Under the pieces are notes generated by a model, which searched no databases, was not told the DNA's origin, and was given only the letters and a program-made list of their open reading frames with translations. Position numbers and translations under genes: made by a program. Of a DNA stretch of 64,000 nucleotides, positions 52,494 to 63,734 are shown piece by piece. The stretch is from NCBI GenBank assembly GCA_023053685.1, contig JALIGW010000032.1:5280343-5344342 (forward strand), in the 5' to 3' direction. This DNA comes from Diadophis punctatus similis. Lineage: Eukaryota; Chordata; Lepidosauria; Squamata; Dipsadidae. Numbering within the stretch: position 1 is the first letter of the stretch; every line of letters starts with the position of its first letter.

Positions 52494-54314
52494 GTGGCGA
52501 TATGGGCGGCAAAATGTTCGCATTTTTCCGCCCTTATTGCGTCCGCTGACTCCCGCCCAGCCGCCCTGTTTAGGGTGACCCGCTCCCTCCTAGCCAAGGA
52601 GGGTGGCGAAGATCCCTTGCAGGGCAGAGCTGAGGAATTTTCTCGGTTTCTGGCGGATAAAGTCACTCTGATTCGGACAGACCTGGACTCCGATTGGGCA
52701 GTACAGGCCGAGGTGACAGGGGCAGGCCTTAGTCCTGTTATATGGGAGGAGTTTGAACCGGTGACTCCTGATGATGTAGACAAGGCCATAGGAGCGATGA
52801 GTTCCGCCACTTGTTCATTGGACCCATGTCCATCCTGGTTGGTTTCGGCCACCAGGGAGGTTTCACGCGGCTGGCTCCAGGCGTTGGTCAACGCTTCTCT
52901 GAGAGAGGGGTTCATCCCGCGGCCCTTAAAAGTCGCGGTGGTGAGGCCCCTCCTCAAGAAGCCTTCCTTGGACCCAGCGGATTTAAAGAACTTCCGTCCG
53001 GTCTCCAACCTTCCCTTCGCGGGGAAGGTTGTAGAGAAAGTGGTGGCACTCCAACTCCTACGGCTGTTGGATGACACTGATTTTCTGGATCCCTTTCAAT
53101 CGGGTTTCAGGCGCGGCTACAGTACGGAAACGGCTTTGGTCACCCTGATGGATGACCTCTGGCGAGCCCGGGATGGTGGTCATTCCTCCATCCTGGTGCT
53201 ACTTGACCTCTCAGCGGCTTTTGATGCCATTGACCATGGTATCCTTCTGCGTCGTCTCGGCGAGGTGGGAGTGGGTGGCACTGTGCTACAGTGGTTCTCC
53301 TCCTTCCTCTCTGACAGGACGCAGTCGGTGTTGACAGGGGGGCAGATGTCGAGCCCTAGGCCCCTACTTTGTGGGGTGCCGCAGGGCTCGGTCCTCTCAC
53401 CCATCCTGTTTAACATCTACATGAAACCACTGGGTGAGATCATCTGACGACACGGGGTGAGGTATCAGCAATATGCTGATGATACCCAGTTGTACATCTC
53501 CACCCCGTCTCAATTCAGGGAAGCCGTCGACGTAATGTGCCGCTGCCTGGACGATGTTAGGGTCTGGATAGGGAAGAACCGGCTAAAGCTCAACCCTGAC
53601 AAGACCGAGTGGCTATGGATATTGCCTCCCAAGGATTCTGTCAATTGTCCCTCCTTGGTTCTTGGGGGAGAGAAATTAACTCCCTCAGAACGGGTCCGCA
53701 ATTTGGGTGTCCTCCTAGACCCACAGCTAAAATTGGAGCAACATCTTTCAGCTGTGGCTAGGGGGACCTTTGCACAGGTTCGCCTAGTGCACCAATTGCG
53801 ACCCTTCTTGGAGAGGGAGGCGCTACTCACAGTCACCCATGCCCTTATCACCTCCCGGCTAGATTACTGCAATGCGCTCTACATGGGGCTACCCTTGAAG
53901 AGTATCCGGAGACTACAATTGGTGCAAAATGCAGCTGCGCGTGCCGTGGTGGGTGTGCCCAGGTACACCCACGTAACACCTGTTCTCCGCCAGCTGCATT
54001 GGTTGCCCATTAGTCTCCGGATCCAATTTAAGGTGTTGGTCGTTACCTTTAAAGCCCTACATGGCTCAGGGCCAGGTTACCTTCGGGACCGCATCTTGCC
54101 GCATACCTCCCTACGACCAGTTAGGTCCCACAGAGTTGGTCTCCTCCAGGTCCCATCAACCAAACAATGTCGGTTGGCGGGGCCTAGGGGGAGAGCCTTC
54201 TCTGTGGGAGCTCCCTCCCTATGGAACCAACTTCCTCCGGAGATCAGAGCCATCCCCACCCTGCTGGCCTTCCGTAAAGCAATAAAAACTTGGCTCTTCC
54301 GGCAGGCGGGGTGA
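52494..54314 (+). pseudogene. LINE ORF2 reverse transcriptase part
   Basis: The frame 52494-53447 contains KNFRPVSNLPFAGKVVEKVV, FQSGFRRGYSTETALVTLMD, LLDLSAAFDAIDHGILLRR and GVPQGSVLSPILFNIYM. It is broken by one TGA at 53445-53447, then the same frame continues 53457-54314 with QQYADDTQLY (intact catalytic YADD), KLNPDKTEWLW, SRLDYCNALYMGLP, HWLPISLRIQFKVLVVTFKA and the end AFRKAIKTWLFRQAG. The TGA lies in GEII-stop-RHG where related elements have Arg, so it is a likely CGA to TGA change. L2 versus another CR1-group clade is judged by pattern only. Confidence 0.88.
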
Positions 54315-54504
54315 AAGTGAGACCGAGCAGATTATCTCCGGGTCTCCCCCCTTGTTATGAATGTTGGAGATTTTCTTTTAATTTTTATATATTTTTTAAT
54401 TGTGATGTTTTATTGTAATAGATTTGGACATGTTGTGAGCCGCCCAGAGTCCCCCGGGAGTTGGGCGGCATACAAATCTATTAAATTAAATTAAATTAAA
54501 TTAA

Positions 54505-54505
<1 letters not shown>

Positions 54506-54591
<86 letters not shown>

Positions 54592-54726
54592 AACTATCTA
54601 TCATCTTTCTTTCTTTCTTTCTTTCTTTCTATCTATCTATCTATCTATCATCTATCATCTTTCTTTCTTTCTTTCTTTCTATCTTTCTATCTATCATCTA
54701 TCTATCTATCTTATCTATCTTATCTA

Positions 54727-54813
<87 letters not shown>

Positions 54814-54872
54814 TCTCTATTTATCTATTTATCTATTTATCTATCATCTATTTATCTATTTATCTATCGATC

Positions 54873-54935
<63 letters not shown>

Positions 54936-54967
54936 ATCTATCATCTATCATCTATCTATCATCTATC

Positions 54968-55063
<96 letters not shown>

Positions 55064-55075
55064 ATCACCTATGTA
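54506..55075 (+). repeat. (ATCT)n-rich compound microsatellite
   Basis: Begins right after the LINE tail and includes TTTC, ATCATCT and TTATCT variants. Confidence 0.97.
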
Positions 55076-55099
55076 TCATCTCGTTATATCTAGCTATTT

Positions 55100-55196
55100 A
55101 GCGCTCTCTCTCCCTCCCCCCCTCTCTCTCACTCTCTCTCTCCCTCCCTCCCTCCCTCCCTCCCTCCCTCCCTCCCTCCCTCCCTCCCTCCCTCCC
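55100..55196 (+). repeat. (CT)n and (CCCT)n arrays
   Basis: Short CT runs followed by about 15 CCCT units. Confidence 0.95.
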
Positions 55197-55500
55197 TATT
55201 ATTTTTATCCCATCTTTATTATTTATACAAATAACTCAAGGCAGCCAACATATCAAACATACCTTCTTCCTTGTATTTTTCTCACCACAACTACTCCGTC
55301 AGATGGGTTGGGCCGAGAGTGACTGGCTCAAAGTCACCTAAGTGGCTTTTATGGCTAAGGCAGGACTAGAACTCACCATCTCCTGGTGATTGGTTCTAAG
55401 TCAACCAGCCGGCTTTCATGGCCAAGGCAGCTCTACGGTTCATTGTCTCCTGCCCAAAGTCACCCAGCTGGCTTTCATAACTTGAACTCACATTGTCCCG
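55197..55500 (-). mobile_element. Unclassified SINE, reverse
   Basis: The minus strand has a head with gagttctagtcctgcctta, a middle with ttgagccagtcactctcgg and an AT-rich tail ending cttgagttatttgtataaat. The head is duplicated. The forward relative is at 18188. Confidence 0.5.
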
Positions 55501-55817
55501 GTCTCTGATTCTGAGTGTGGGGCAGGGTTATTCTGGACGATGTGGTTTGCACATGGTGAGTTCTAGCCATCCTTCTGGGGCTCTGCCCTCATCCAGGCCG
55601 TCTCTGAGAAACGGACACCACTGAATATATAAAGATACTGTAATCTTACTTCAGTGTTAATTGTTACTGAAGTTAAATCAATAGCTAATAATTAGCCAAG
55701 TTAACCAACGTAGTAAGAACCACCAACTGGAATAAGCAATTAATAGAAGTTTCCATCTAATTTAAGAAAATCTATTCTTATTATATAGTAAGTCAGGCAA
55801 TAGCTACTATTTTAAAA
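55501..55817. other. No recognised gene or repeat
   Basis: AT-rich target sequence of the next L1. Confidence 0.4.
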
Positions 55818-56327
55818 CCTTGAGGCTTTTTTTTAAAAAAATAGTCTTTATTAATTTTCCATTAAAAAACAAACATATATATATACAAAAACATACAATA
55901 AACTAACAACATACAACATAGACATAACATACATCTGAATCAAACAACAAGTAAAACAGTTTCAATTTTCCTTTACAGCTTATCAGTATTGTTTTCTTAT
56001 ATATTTACAATTTACAATATTATCCTCCTTATTTTATTCTATTATTGTTATAATATATAATAAACCATTTTCAATAGATTGAGTCACCCATTGCTGTTTC
56101 AACATCTATTTCATTTGCATTACATACCATCAATATCCAGTTTTTCTCATATTAATTACACAGAAAGTAAAGTAATATAATTCTTAATACTTTCTTAATT
56201 TATAGAGCTATTTTATAGTAGATATTGATATTTGTTTTGTTTTAGCCAATTATACCACCTATCCCAAGCTTTGTAAAAATCTGTTTCATCTTTATCCTGA
56301 AGTTCCAATAATAATTTCCAATAATAA

Positions 56328-56557
56328 GAGCCGAGGTGGCGCAGCGGTTAGAGGGCAGTACTCCAGGCCACTTTAGCTGACTGTGATCCGCAGGTCAGCG
56401 GTTCAAATCTCACCGGCTCAAGGTTGACTCAGCCTTCCATCCTTCCGAGGTAGGTAAAATGAGGACCCAGATTGTTGAGGGCAATATATAAATATACATT
56501 GCTTACTGGTGTAAACCGCTTAGAGAGTGCTTGCACTGTGACGCGGTATATAAATCT
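56328..56557 (+). mobile_element. Sauria-type SINE
   Basis: Forward copy with A box tggcgcagcggtta (56337-56350) and B box ggttcaaatc (56400-56409), then ggttgactcagccttccatc and the BovB-like end gcggtatataaatctcac. It is inserted in the L1 and followed by (AAAT)n. Confidence 0.9.
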
Positions 56558-56563
56558 CACAAA

Positions 56564-56650
<87 letters not shown>

Positions 56651-56651
56651 A
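56558..56651 (+). repeat. (AAAT)n tail
   Basis: About 23 AAAT units, apparently expanded from the SINE tail. Confidence 0.95.
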
Positions 56652-56877
56652 CAAATTTACTCATTTCAGTGCATTCTAGAATTTTCCTAACAACAGTTAA
56701 CATGGATGGTATTAAGTCGGTTTTCCAATTTTGGGCATATACAATTCTGGCGGCAGTAGTAATGTGGAGTATCATGTATCTGTCTTCTTTCGTAGCTTTT
56801 TTTTTTTAAGCCTTGAGGTGTGTGGGACAGATTCTTGTTCACAATCATGGTCCTTAAACTGTTTCCACGATACAGTA

Positions 56878-57246
56878 CAGGGAGTCTTTGACTTACAACA
56901 GCTCATTTAGTGACCGTTCAAAGTTACAACGGCACCGCAAAAAGTGACTTATGGCCGTTTTTCACACTTATGACTATTGCAGCATCCCCATGGTCACGTG
57001 ATCAAAATTCAGAGGCTTGGCAACTGACTCGTATTTGTGACGGTCGCATTGTCCCGGGGTCACATGATCCCCTTTCGCGACTTTCTGACAAAGTCCATGG
57101 GGACGCCAGATTCGCTTAACAACGGTATTGTAACTTAACAACTGCACTTCTTAACCACTGTGGAACGAAAGGACATAAAACAGGGCAAAACTCACTTAGC
57201 GATAGAAATTTGGGCTCAATTGTGGTTGTAAGTCAAGGTCTATCTG
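56878..57246. mobile_element. MITE, family B
   Basis: Starts cagggagtctttgactta after TA and ends gtaagtcaaggtctatctg. The right TA is lost. Confidence 0.65.
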
Positions 57247-57279
57247 GATTTAATTCCAACCTTCACCTTTGCCCTAATG

Positions 57280-57606
57280 CATGGGTGTCAAACTCAAGGC
57301 CCAGGGGCCAGATCTGGCCCGTGGGGTACTTAGATCTGGGCCGCGGGGCTGCTCTGGAAACAGTGAAGGACCGGCCTCTGGTGCTTCTGTCACCCGGCCC
57401 TCCCGAGCTCCGTTTTCGCTGGCAGAGGGTTGCAGGAGGCCGTGGCAGCCGAAAACGGAGCTCGGGAGCCCGTTTTCACTGGCAGGGTGCTTGGGCCTTT
57501 CACGAGTGACATCGAGCTGGCCATGCCCCCAGGCCACACCCCCAACCCCCTGAGATCAAACACAACCTTGACGCGGCCCTCGATGAAAACGAGTTTGACA
57601 CCCCTG
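57280..57606. mobile_element. hAT-type MITE (family F, CAGGGGTGTCAAACTC ends)
   Basis: Ends are catgggtgtcaaactc and gagtttgacacccctg. Duplication ccctaatg (57272-57279) and ccttaatg (57607-57614), 7 of 8. The interior carries inverted gagctccgttttcgctggc segments. Confidence 0.85.
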
Positions 57607-57834
57607 CCTTAATGGCAATATGGCACTTCATTAACACTGGTAGAACCACTGCCAGAAACAGTGTGGGACAGATTAGGTGAAACCTGGCTCAAAACCAGTA
57701 ACCGCAAGAGGGACCTTGGAGTCCTAGTGGATGATCACTTGAATATGAGCCAGCCGTGTGCGGCAGCAGCCAAAAAAGCTAATACGATCCTAGGTTGTAT
57801 AAACAGAGGCATAGAATCAAGATGTGAAGTATTA

Positions 57835-58008
57835 TCATGCCTACCGTTCCTGTCCTAATGTACACATATATTCTTACCTCTTTTACTCTTATTCATGCTT
57901 GTACTATTACATATATATTCAATCATGTTTTACTGTTTATACTTTGCTTATAATCATATATGCTTGACAAAATAAACAAATACAAAATACAAAAAAATTA
58001 ATACCGCT
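57835..58008 (+). mobile_element. AT-rich LINE 3' UTR insertion
   Basis: Ends cttgacaaaataaacaaa plus an A-rich tail, with atta on both sides. Family unknown. Confidence 0.5.
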
Positions 58009-58183
58009 TCATAAAGCCTTAGTAAGGCCACACCTGGAACACTGCATCCAGTTTTGGTCACCACATTGCAAAAAAGAGGTTGAGACTCTGGAAAAAGTTC
58101 AGAGAAGAGCAACTAAGATGATTAGAGGCCTGGAGACAAAAACATATGATGAACGGTTGTAGGGTTGGGTATCACAAGTCTAT

Positions 58184-58270
58184 TGTATTGTTCTTATTAC
58201 TGTTGTACACCACCCTGAGTCCTACGGGATTGGGCGGCCTATAAGAACTTTTAATTAAATTAAATTAAAT
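58184..58270 (+). mobile_element. L2/CR1-group tail insertion
   Basis: Contains ccaccctgagtcctacggg and gggcggcctataagaac followed by (TTAAA)n. Confidence 0.75.
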
Positions 58271-58639
58271 TAGAGAAAAGAAGGACTAGGGGAGACATGA
58301 TAGCAGTCTTCCAGTATTTGAGGGGCTGCCCCAAAGAAGAGGGGGGTCAACCTGTTCTCCAAAGCACCAGAAGGCAGGAGAAGAAACAATGGATGGAAAC
58401 TGATCAAAGAGAGAAGCAACCTGGAATTAAGGAGAAACTTTCTGACAGTGAGGACAATTAGCCAGTGGAACAGCTTGCCACCAGAAGTTGTGGGTGCTCC
58501 ATCACTGGAGGTTTTTAAGAAGAGACGGGACAGTCACTTGTCTGAAATGGTATAGGATCTCCTGCTTGAGCAGGGGGCTGGACTAGAAGACCTCCAAGGT
58601 CCCTTCCAACTCTATTCTGATTCTGAGACACTTGAAGCA

Positions 58640-59130
58640 GCTGGCACCATTATTATCAATGCTCTACCCATAACAGAGCCAGATAGAGGCACCTTTTCCA
58701 ATCCTTTGATACGGTAGTTCCCTGGTGCTCCAGGATCTTTGAAAGATACGGTTCAGTGATTCTGCAATCTTGTCTGCCAATTCCTTCAGAACCTTGGGGT
58801 GTAATCCATCTGGTCCTGGACTCGTTTAGAATGAACAGGTGTTGTCTTACCATTTCCTTGTCTATTTTAACTTGAATTCCTAAACTGGTTTTTTTTAACG
58901 GTACTGTTTTTGATAGGTTGATAGGTTGTACTGTTTTTTTCCCTTTGCGTAAAGACGGATGCAAAAAACCCGAATTAATCGGTTCTGCTTTCTCCCTGTT
59001 GCGTCACCTTCCTTCTGTTTTTTCCTATTAATACAAACTGGGGAAGAAGCCCCCACTTTGTAGGCTAGATTGGCAAGCTGAAGCCAGAATTTGATCGTGG
59101 CCACCCCTTCTGCACTCTTGTTCAGAAAAC
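58640..59130 (-). pseudogene. CR1/L3 RT N-terminal region
   Basis: Read across frame breaks, the minus strand gives PGPDGLHPKVLKELADKIAE and then LNRIFQRSW, the fingers region of CR1 RT, with ASVFT-like residues upstream. It is the only piece from this part of CR1 in the window. Confidence 0.7.
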
Positions 59131-59226
59131 CACACGGAGCTGAAACGACCAGCAGTGAAACTCAGCTCAAAGGCAATGGCACTTTTTCAAACAAATGAAC
59201 AACATGTGATTTGCCTCTTAAAAGAG

Positions 59227-59310
59227 ACTATTTGTAGCTCAGGGTTAAATTTTGAGGTCTTTTGTGGTCTCTGAGCTTGGTTGTTTTCTTGCAGACGTTT
59301 CATGACCCAA
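59227..59310 (-). mobile_element. Penelope-like tail fragment, family A
   Basis: One reverse unit with gcagacgtttcatgaccca. Confidence 0.65.
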
Positions 59311-60040
59311 CCTAGGTAAGAAAAACCAAAGATACGCATATAAACTGGGTGAAACCACACTCAATAGCAGCAACTGTGAGAGGGATCTAGGAGTCTTGGT
59401 GGACAACCAACTAGATATGAGCCAGCAATGTGCAGTGGCAGCCAAAAAAGCCAATGCAATCCTGAGTTGCATTAACAGAGGGATACAATCTAGAACTAGG
59501 GAGGTACTAACACCACTCTATAAAGCCTTGGTCAGACCACACCTAGAGTACTGCATCCAGTTTTGGTCACCACACTACAAAAAAGACATTGAAACCCTAG
59601 AGAAAGTGCAGAAGAGAGCAACCAGGATGATTAAGGGGCTGGAAAATAAAACATACAAAGAGCGGTTGCAGGAACTGAGCTTGGCCAGTCTGGCGAAGAG
59701 AAGGACCAGTGGTGACATGATAGCAGTGTTCCAATACTTGAGGGGCTGCCACAGAGAGGAGGGGGGCAGGCTGTTCTCTATGGCACCAGAAAGCCAAACA
59801 AGGAATAATGGATGGAAGCTGACCAAAGAGAGATTCAACCTGGAAGTGAAGAGAAACTTTCTGACGGTGAGAGCCATCAACCAGTGGAACAGCTTGCCAG
59901 CGGAGGTTGTGAGAGCCCCAACACTTGCGACCTTCAAGGGGAGACTGGATTGCCATCTGTCTCAAATGGTGTAGGGACTCCTGCTTGAGCAAGGGGTTGG
60001 ACTAGATGACCTACAAGGTCCCTTCCTACTCTAATAATAA
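59311..60040 (+). pseudogene. CR1/L3 RT C-terminal half, frame open
   Basis: The 192-codon frame 59396-59974 is uninterrupted: [20 protein letters not shown] to NQWNSLPAEVVRAPTLATF. It is very similar to 25870-26644. The tail is TCTAA-type (60030-60070). Confidence 0.9.
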
Positions 60041-60069
60041 ATCTAAAATCTAATCTAATCTAATCTAAC

Positions 60070-60730
60070 TAGGGAACATCATTTGTACTAGAAGGGAGTG
60101 GGGTTTGCAGGGAGGAGGAGGAGGAGGACTGTGAGGTCCTTGATGCTCCCTAGCATGGTTTTTTTTTTCTTGCAAATGTTCATTACCCAATTAGGTAAAG
60201 TCACCACTTCTAGAAGGAAATGATTCTATGTTTATATGATTAGTGTCTTGGCCAGTCAGTATTGGCGGGAATATTGTTGGAGTTTCCATGAATAAGCTAT
60301 TGTTTGCTCTTAGCTTGTTTGTCTGATATGGTAGTTTATTTATTTTTTTATTTTATTTATTTATTTTTGGTATTCTTATATGCCGCCCAACTCCCGGAGG
60401 ACTAGTTCTTTGATTAGGGTACTGTTTACTTTTCGATTGTTGGTCTAATGTTAATCTTGGTGTTAATTTCTGCTCTTCTGGGTGTTGATTGCTGGTGATG
60501 AGGTGTTGCGGTCTTTTTGTTTCCTTTGTGGCCTTTTGACTGTCTCTTTTGAATGGTATGTAGTCGTTGCTTATCTCTATGTGCCTTTCGATGGCTGATT
60601 CGTCTGAGTGCCAGGCCTCCAGGAATTCCGTGGACATAGGATGATCACGATCTAGGATGCTCACGGTTTCCCAGTTGAAAACCACCAAGGTCAGAGAGCA
60701 GCAACGCCCCCACAATTTGTTCATGACCAA
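60070..60730 (-). mobile_element. Penelope-like element 3' part, family A
   Basis: Read on the minus strand: ORF end, leader with catataaacatagaatc, then the tail core and a CTC-rich spacer. An L2-group tail is inserted at about 60330-60402. Confidence 0.6.
60403..60690 (-). pseudogene. Penelope-like ORF C-terminal remnant
   Basis: The minus-strand frame contains TEFLEAWHSDESAIERHIEI then NDYIPFKRD. I associate this pattern with the end of Penelope-like polyproteins, but from memory. No catalytic motif is present. Confidence 0.45.
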
Positions 60731-61084
60731 AGGCCTGGAGACTAAACCATGTGAAGCACAGCTCAGGAAGAATTAGGAGTGACGTGATAGCCGTATTCCA
60801 GTATTTGAAGGGCTGACACAAAGAAGAGGGAGTCAAATTATTCTCCAAGGCATCAGAGGGCAGGATAAGTAACAATGGTTGGAAACTAACCGAAGAGAGA
60901 AACAACTTGGAATTAAGGAGAAACTTCCTAACAGTAAGGACAATTAACCACTGGAATAGCTCGCCTTCAGAAGTCGTGGGTGTTTCATCACTGGAGGTTT
61001 TTAAGAAGAGACTAGAGACTTATCTGAAATAGTATAGGGTCTCCTGCTTGAGCAGGGGGCTGGACTAGAAGACCTCCAAGGTCC
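60731..61084 (+). mobile_element. CR1/L3 LINE 3' end
   Basis: Begins in the GLETKPCEAQL region and runs to the 3' UTR and an ATTCT array. Confidence 0.85.
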
Positions 61085-61176
61085 TATTCTATTCTATTCT
61101 ATTCTATTCTATTCTATTCTATTCTATTCTATTCTATTCTATTCTATTCTATTCTATTCTATTCTATTCTATTCTT
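61085..61176 (+). repeat. (ATTCT)n array
   Basis: About 18 pure units directly after the CR1 end. Confidence 0.97.
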
Positions 61177-61202
61177 TGGTTCAAAAGTCAACCAAGGAAT
61201 AC

Positions 61203-61234
61203 CTCTTTGGCTTCTACCGCAAGAAGCCAAAGAG
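61203..61234. repeat. 13-bp-arm hairpin
   Basis: Perfect arms ctctttggcttct and agaagccaaagag around a 6-nt loop. No T run follows and no function is claimed. Confidence 0.6.
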
Positions 61235-61876
61235 AAGACAATCCAGGAAAATGCAGAGCAGAGGTCTCCCCAAAGAGGCTCGCTCTAAAGGAAGCCAGTC
61301 TTGTGGGGTGGGCATGCTGCAGAGCCCCCCCCTCCCGGGTCCTTGATGCCCCTCTCCCACCCCGGGAAGCCAGACCCATCTCCCCGGCTACCATTAGCAA
61401 GAAGGAGGCTTCTGCCTTTGATAGATGCTGTAAGGAGGCAGTGGAGGGAAAAAAATGTCTCGGGCTGGTTGGACCATCTTGGAATAATTTAGGATAATTT
61501 AGGAGGGGGAGGAAGGAAAGCTTAAGAAAGCAAGCGGGGCGAAAGCCGACTTTGAAAGGCATCAAACACTTCGAAACACATTCCCTCGCCCCCCCCCCAG
61601 CCAAAGCAAAGGGGTGTGTGATTCATGGGTTTGTCCTCACCCTTCACTTTTCATCTAACAGAGCAACAAAACCACCACCATGTCCCATCAAAGCTCGCCC
61701 TTGGCGGAATGAGGTGTATGCGTTAAAAAGGGGGAAGGCCCCGTGTTCAACAGCGCTTCCTCCTTAGTGGGAGCAGAAGAGAACGGAGAAAGGGCCTGGG
61801 AGCCTCATGTGCTCCTGGTCTCGAGAAAGGAAAGGTGGGATGGATAGAGGAACGGTTTTATTTTAATAAACGAATT
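61235..61876. other. No recognised gene or repeat
   Basis: GC-richer sequence. The 138-codon minus frame (61188-61604) has no recognised domain. Confidence 0.4.
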
Positions 61877-62685
61877 TATAACAAAGCAACGAAGATGATC
61901 AGGGTCTGGAGGCTCCATCGTGTGATGAACGGCTAAGGGAACTTGGTGCTCTCTGAGCTTGGTTGTTTCCTTGCAGACATTTCATTACCCAACTAGATAA
62001 CATCATCAGTGCTAGAAGGGAGTGGGGATTATGGAGAGGAGGAGGAGGAGGAGGAGGAGGAGGAGGACTGTGGGTGCCCTTGGTTGTTTTCTTGCAGACT
62101 TTTCATTACTCAAACTAGGTAAGGTCATGAGCACTGATGATGTTACCTAGTTGGGTCACGAAACGTCTGCAAGAAAACAACCAAGCTTAAAGAGCACCAA
62201 GGGCTCCACAATCCTCCTCCTCCTCCTCCACCTCCCCCTCCTCCTCCCCCCCTTCCAACACTGAGAATGTTACCTAGTGGGTCATGAGATGACTGCAAGA
62301 AAACCACCAAGCTCAGAGAGCACCAAGAACTCTATAGTCTTCTTCCTCTTCCTCCTCCTCCTCTTCTTCCTCCTCCTCCCTCCCCCATTCTTCTCCTCCT
62401 CTACTCCACAAACCCCACTCCCTTCTAGCACTGAAGGTGTTACCTAGTTGGGCCATGAAACATCTGCAAAGAAACAACCAAGCTCAGAGAGCACCCAGGA
62501 CTCCTCATTTCAATCTTGAGCTACAAATAGTCTCCTTTATTGGACCTTGATATGTTTAATCTAATGAAGAGAAGGATTAAGAAGTAACTTGATAGCATCT
62601 TCCAATCCTTGAAGGCCTGTCGCAGGGAAGTGGGAGTTGATTTACTCTCCATCACACCTGAGGGCAGGACAAGAACAATGGTTTT
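61877..62685 (+). mobile_element. CR1/L3 copy split by family A units
   Basis: CR1 61877-61944 and 62550-62685 are the two sides. Between them lie reverse family A units (61945-62110) and forward units (62130-62540), so the inserted block is internally inverted. Confidence 0.65.
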
Positions 62686-62764
62686 TTCATTCGTTGAGCA
62701 GCTATAGACATTTCCTTATTACCAGTAAATAAATAAATCTTGGATGGAAAACCATCGCTTTGAT

Positions 62765-62945
62765 TGTCCCATAGAACTGAAGAAGCTTCTTGGATGAGAA
62801 GCAAAACGTCTTCAAAGAAGAACCAGAAAGTCCAGTTGTCTCTTGAAAAAAGCACCTTTGGGACAACCATGACCTGGATGACTGAGGATCTCCATGGACA
62901 TCCAAGGCGTTTGACTTGGAAACTTGGTTGCTAAGAGTCAGACAT
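62765..62945 (+). mobile_element. Penelope-like tail, family C, forward
   Basis: gaagaagcttcttggatgag, then agcaaaacgtcttcaaagaa and cctggatgactgaggatctcc. Confidence 0.5.
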
Positions 62946-63061
62946 GACTTAGCAACTGAAGAACAAGAACAAATGGTGGGATTGAACCCTCAGGTCAGTG
63001 AGACTCAAGGTGATCACATTGTCTAATAGGTTCCGGTGTCTCATGGATAAGTGCAATGATC

Positions 63062-63680
63062 GGTTCTGACCCAGCCTTAGCAGACGCAAGAAACAAATGC
63101 CTTGTCACGAAAACCCCCTCTTTATTTACCGCTTGTGAATTAATGGCATTCACCCACCGAAAAGTCCAGGCAAGAGTCCTTCAAGGAGTTAACTGCAATA
63201 ACAGACCTTATCAGTTCCTTGCGATACTTGCCAGGCCATGAGCTCCCAGCCGAAAGGCTGCAAATTAAGTTCTGGCAAGCAGTCTTTGATGCACGAAACA
63301 CAACGAGCAAAATCTTCAGAAATACGAACTGTTGTCTCCTATGACCACCACTCTCCTTTCCTTCTATTTATTCCCCAGCTAGGGAGGGGCCATTCAGCGT
63401 CCACATGTGCCTTGCTCCCCAAGTCGACTCCTTGTCCTCTATTGTTCACCTCTCCTAACTGCTCTGTGCATACGCGCACCTGGAACAGGCCCCAGCTGTT
63501 CTTCCTCCTCACTCATCTCAGCCTCCAAAGGCAGCTGTCTCTCTGGTGGCTGGGAAATGTCGGACAGCCCTGGCTCTATCTCTGCGTCCGATGCAGAGCA
63601 TCCATCAGAGCCTTCCCCAGACTCCAGAGCTGGCCCAAGTTCCTCCCCAACCTCCTCATCGTCCGAGTCAGGCCACAACA
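63062..63680 (-). mobile_element. Solo LTR (619 bp)
   Basis: On the minus strand it starts tgttgtggcctgactc and ends gggtcagaacc. A 5-bp duplication tgatc (63057-63061 and 63681-63685) is perfect. Reverse TATA-like aataaatag near 63365 and aataaa near 63118. Its 5' half carries an acidic frame ending EEEEQLGPVPGARM...RRGE, matching the 8600 LTR. Confidence 0.85.
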
Positions 63681-63734
63681 TGATCCACTTAAAAGCCATG
63701 CCCCAAAAGTCTATGGAGATTCCCCGACATCCAG

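Larger units (their letters stand above)
50911..54505 (+). mobile_element. Near-full-length L2/CR1-group LINE
   Basis: A single element with endonuclease, reverse transcriptase and C-terminal region in order, a short 3' UTR with gagccgcccagagtcccc, and a (TTAAA)n tail. It is GC-rich compared with its flanks. A few stops and frameshifts break the ORF. Truncated copies of its tail are at 7351, 46095, 49818, 58184 and 60330. Confidence 0.85.
55826..56810 (-). mobile_element. 5'-truncated L1 with nested SINE
   Basis: The minus strand encodes DRYMILHITTAARIVYAQNW then LIPSMLTVVRKILECTEMSK and, beyond the SINE, YYWKLLLELQDKDETDFYKA, the L1 ORF2 C-terminus. It ends with a 3' UTR and T-run (poly-A). 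Flanking ccttgagg at 55818-55825 and 56811-56818 is the target duplication. Confidence 0.85.
57655..58620 (+). pseudogene. CR1/L3 LINE with two nested insertions
   Basis: CR1 RT pieces [17 protein letters not shown], then [15 protein letters not shown] and the thumb, interrupted at about 57835-58008 by an AT-rich LINE 3' UTR ending aaataaacaaatac and at about 58184-58270 by an L2-group tail with (TTAAA)n. Confidence 0.85.

Noticed and set aside
56328..56420. tRNA gene
   Set aside because: A and B boxes are present but belong to a Sauria-type SINE head; no cloverleaf I could complete and the SINE body follows.
61203..61234. Hairpin as a terminator or microRNA
   Set aside because: The stem is only 13 bp, with no T run and no longer precursor fold visible.
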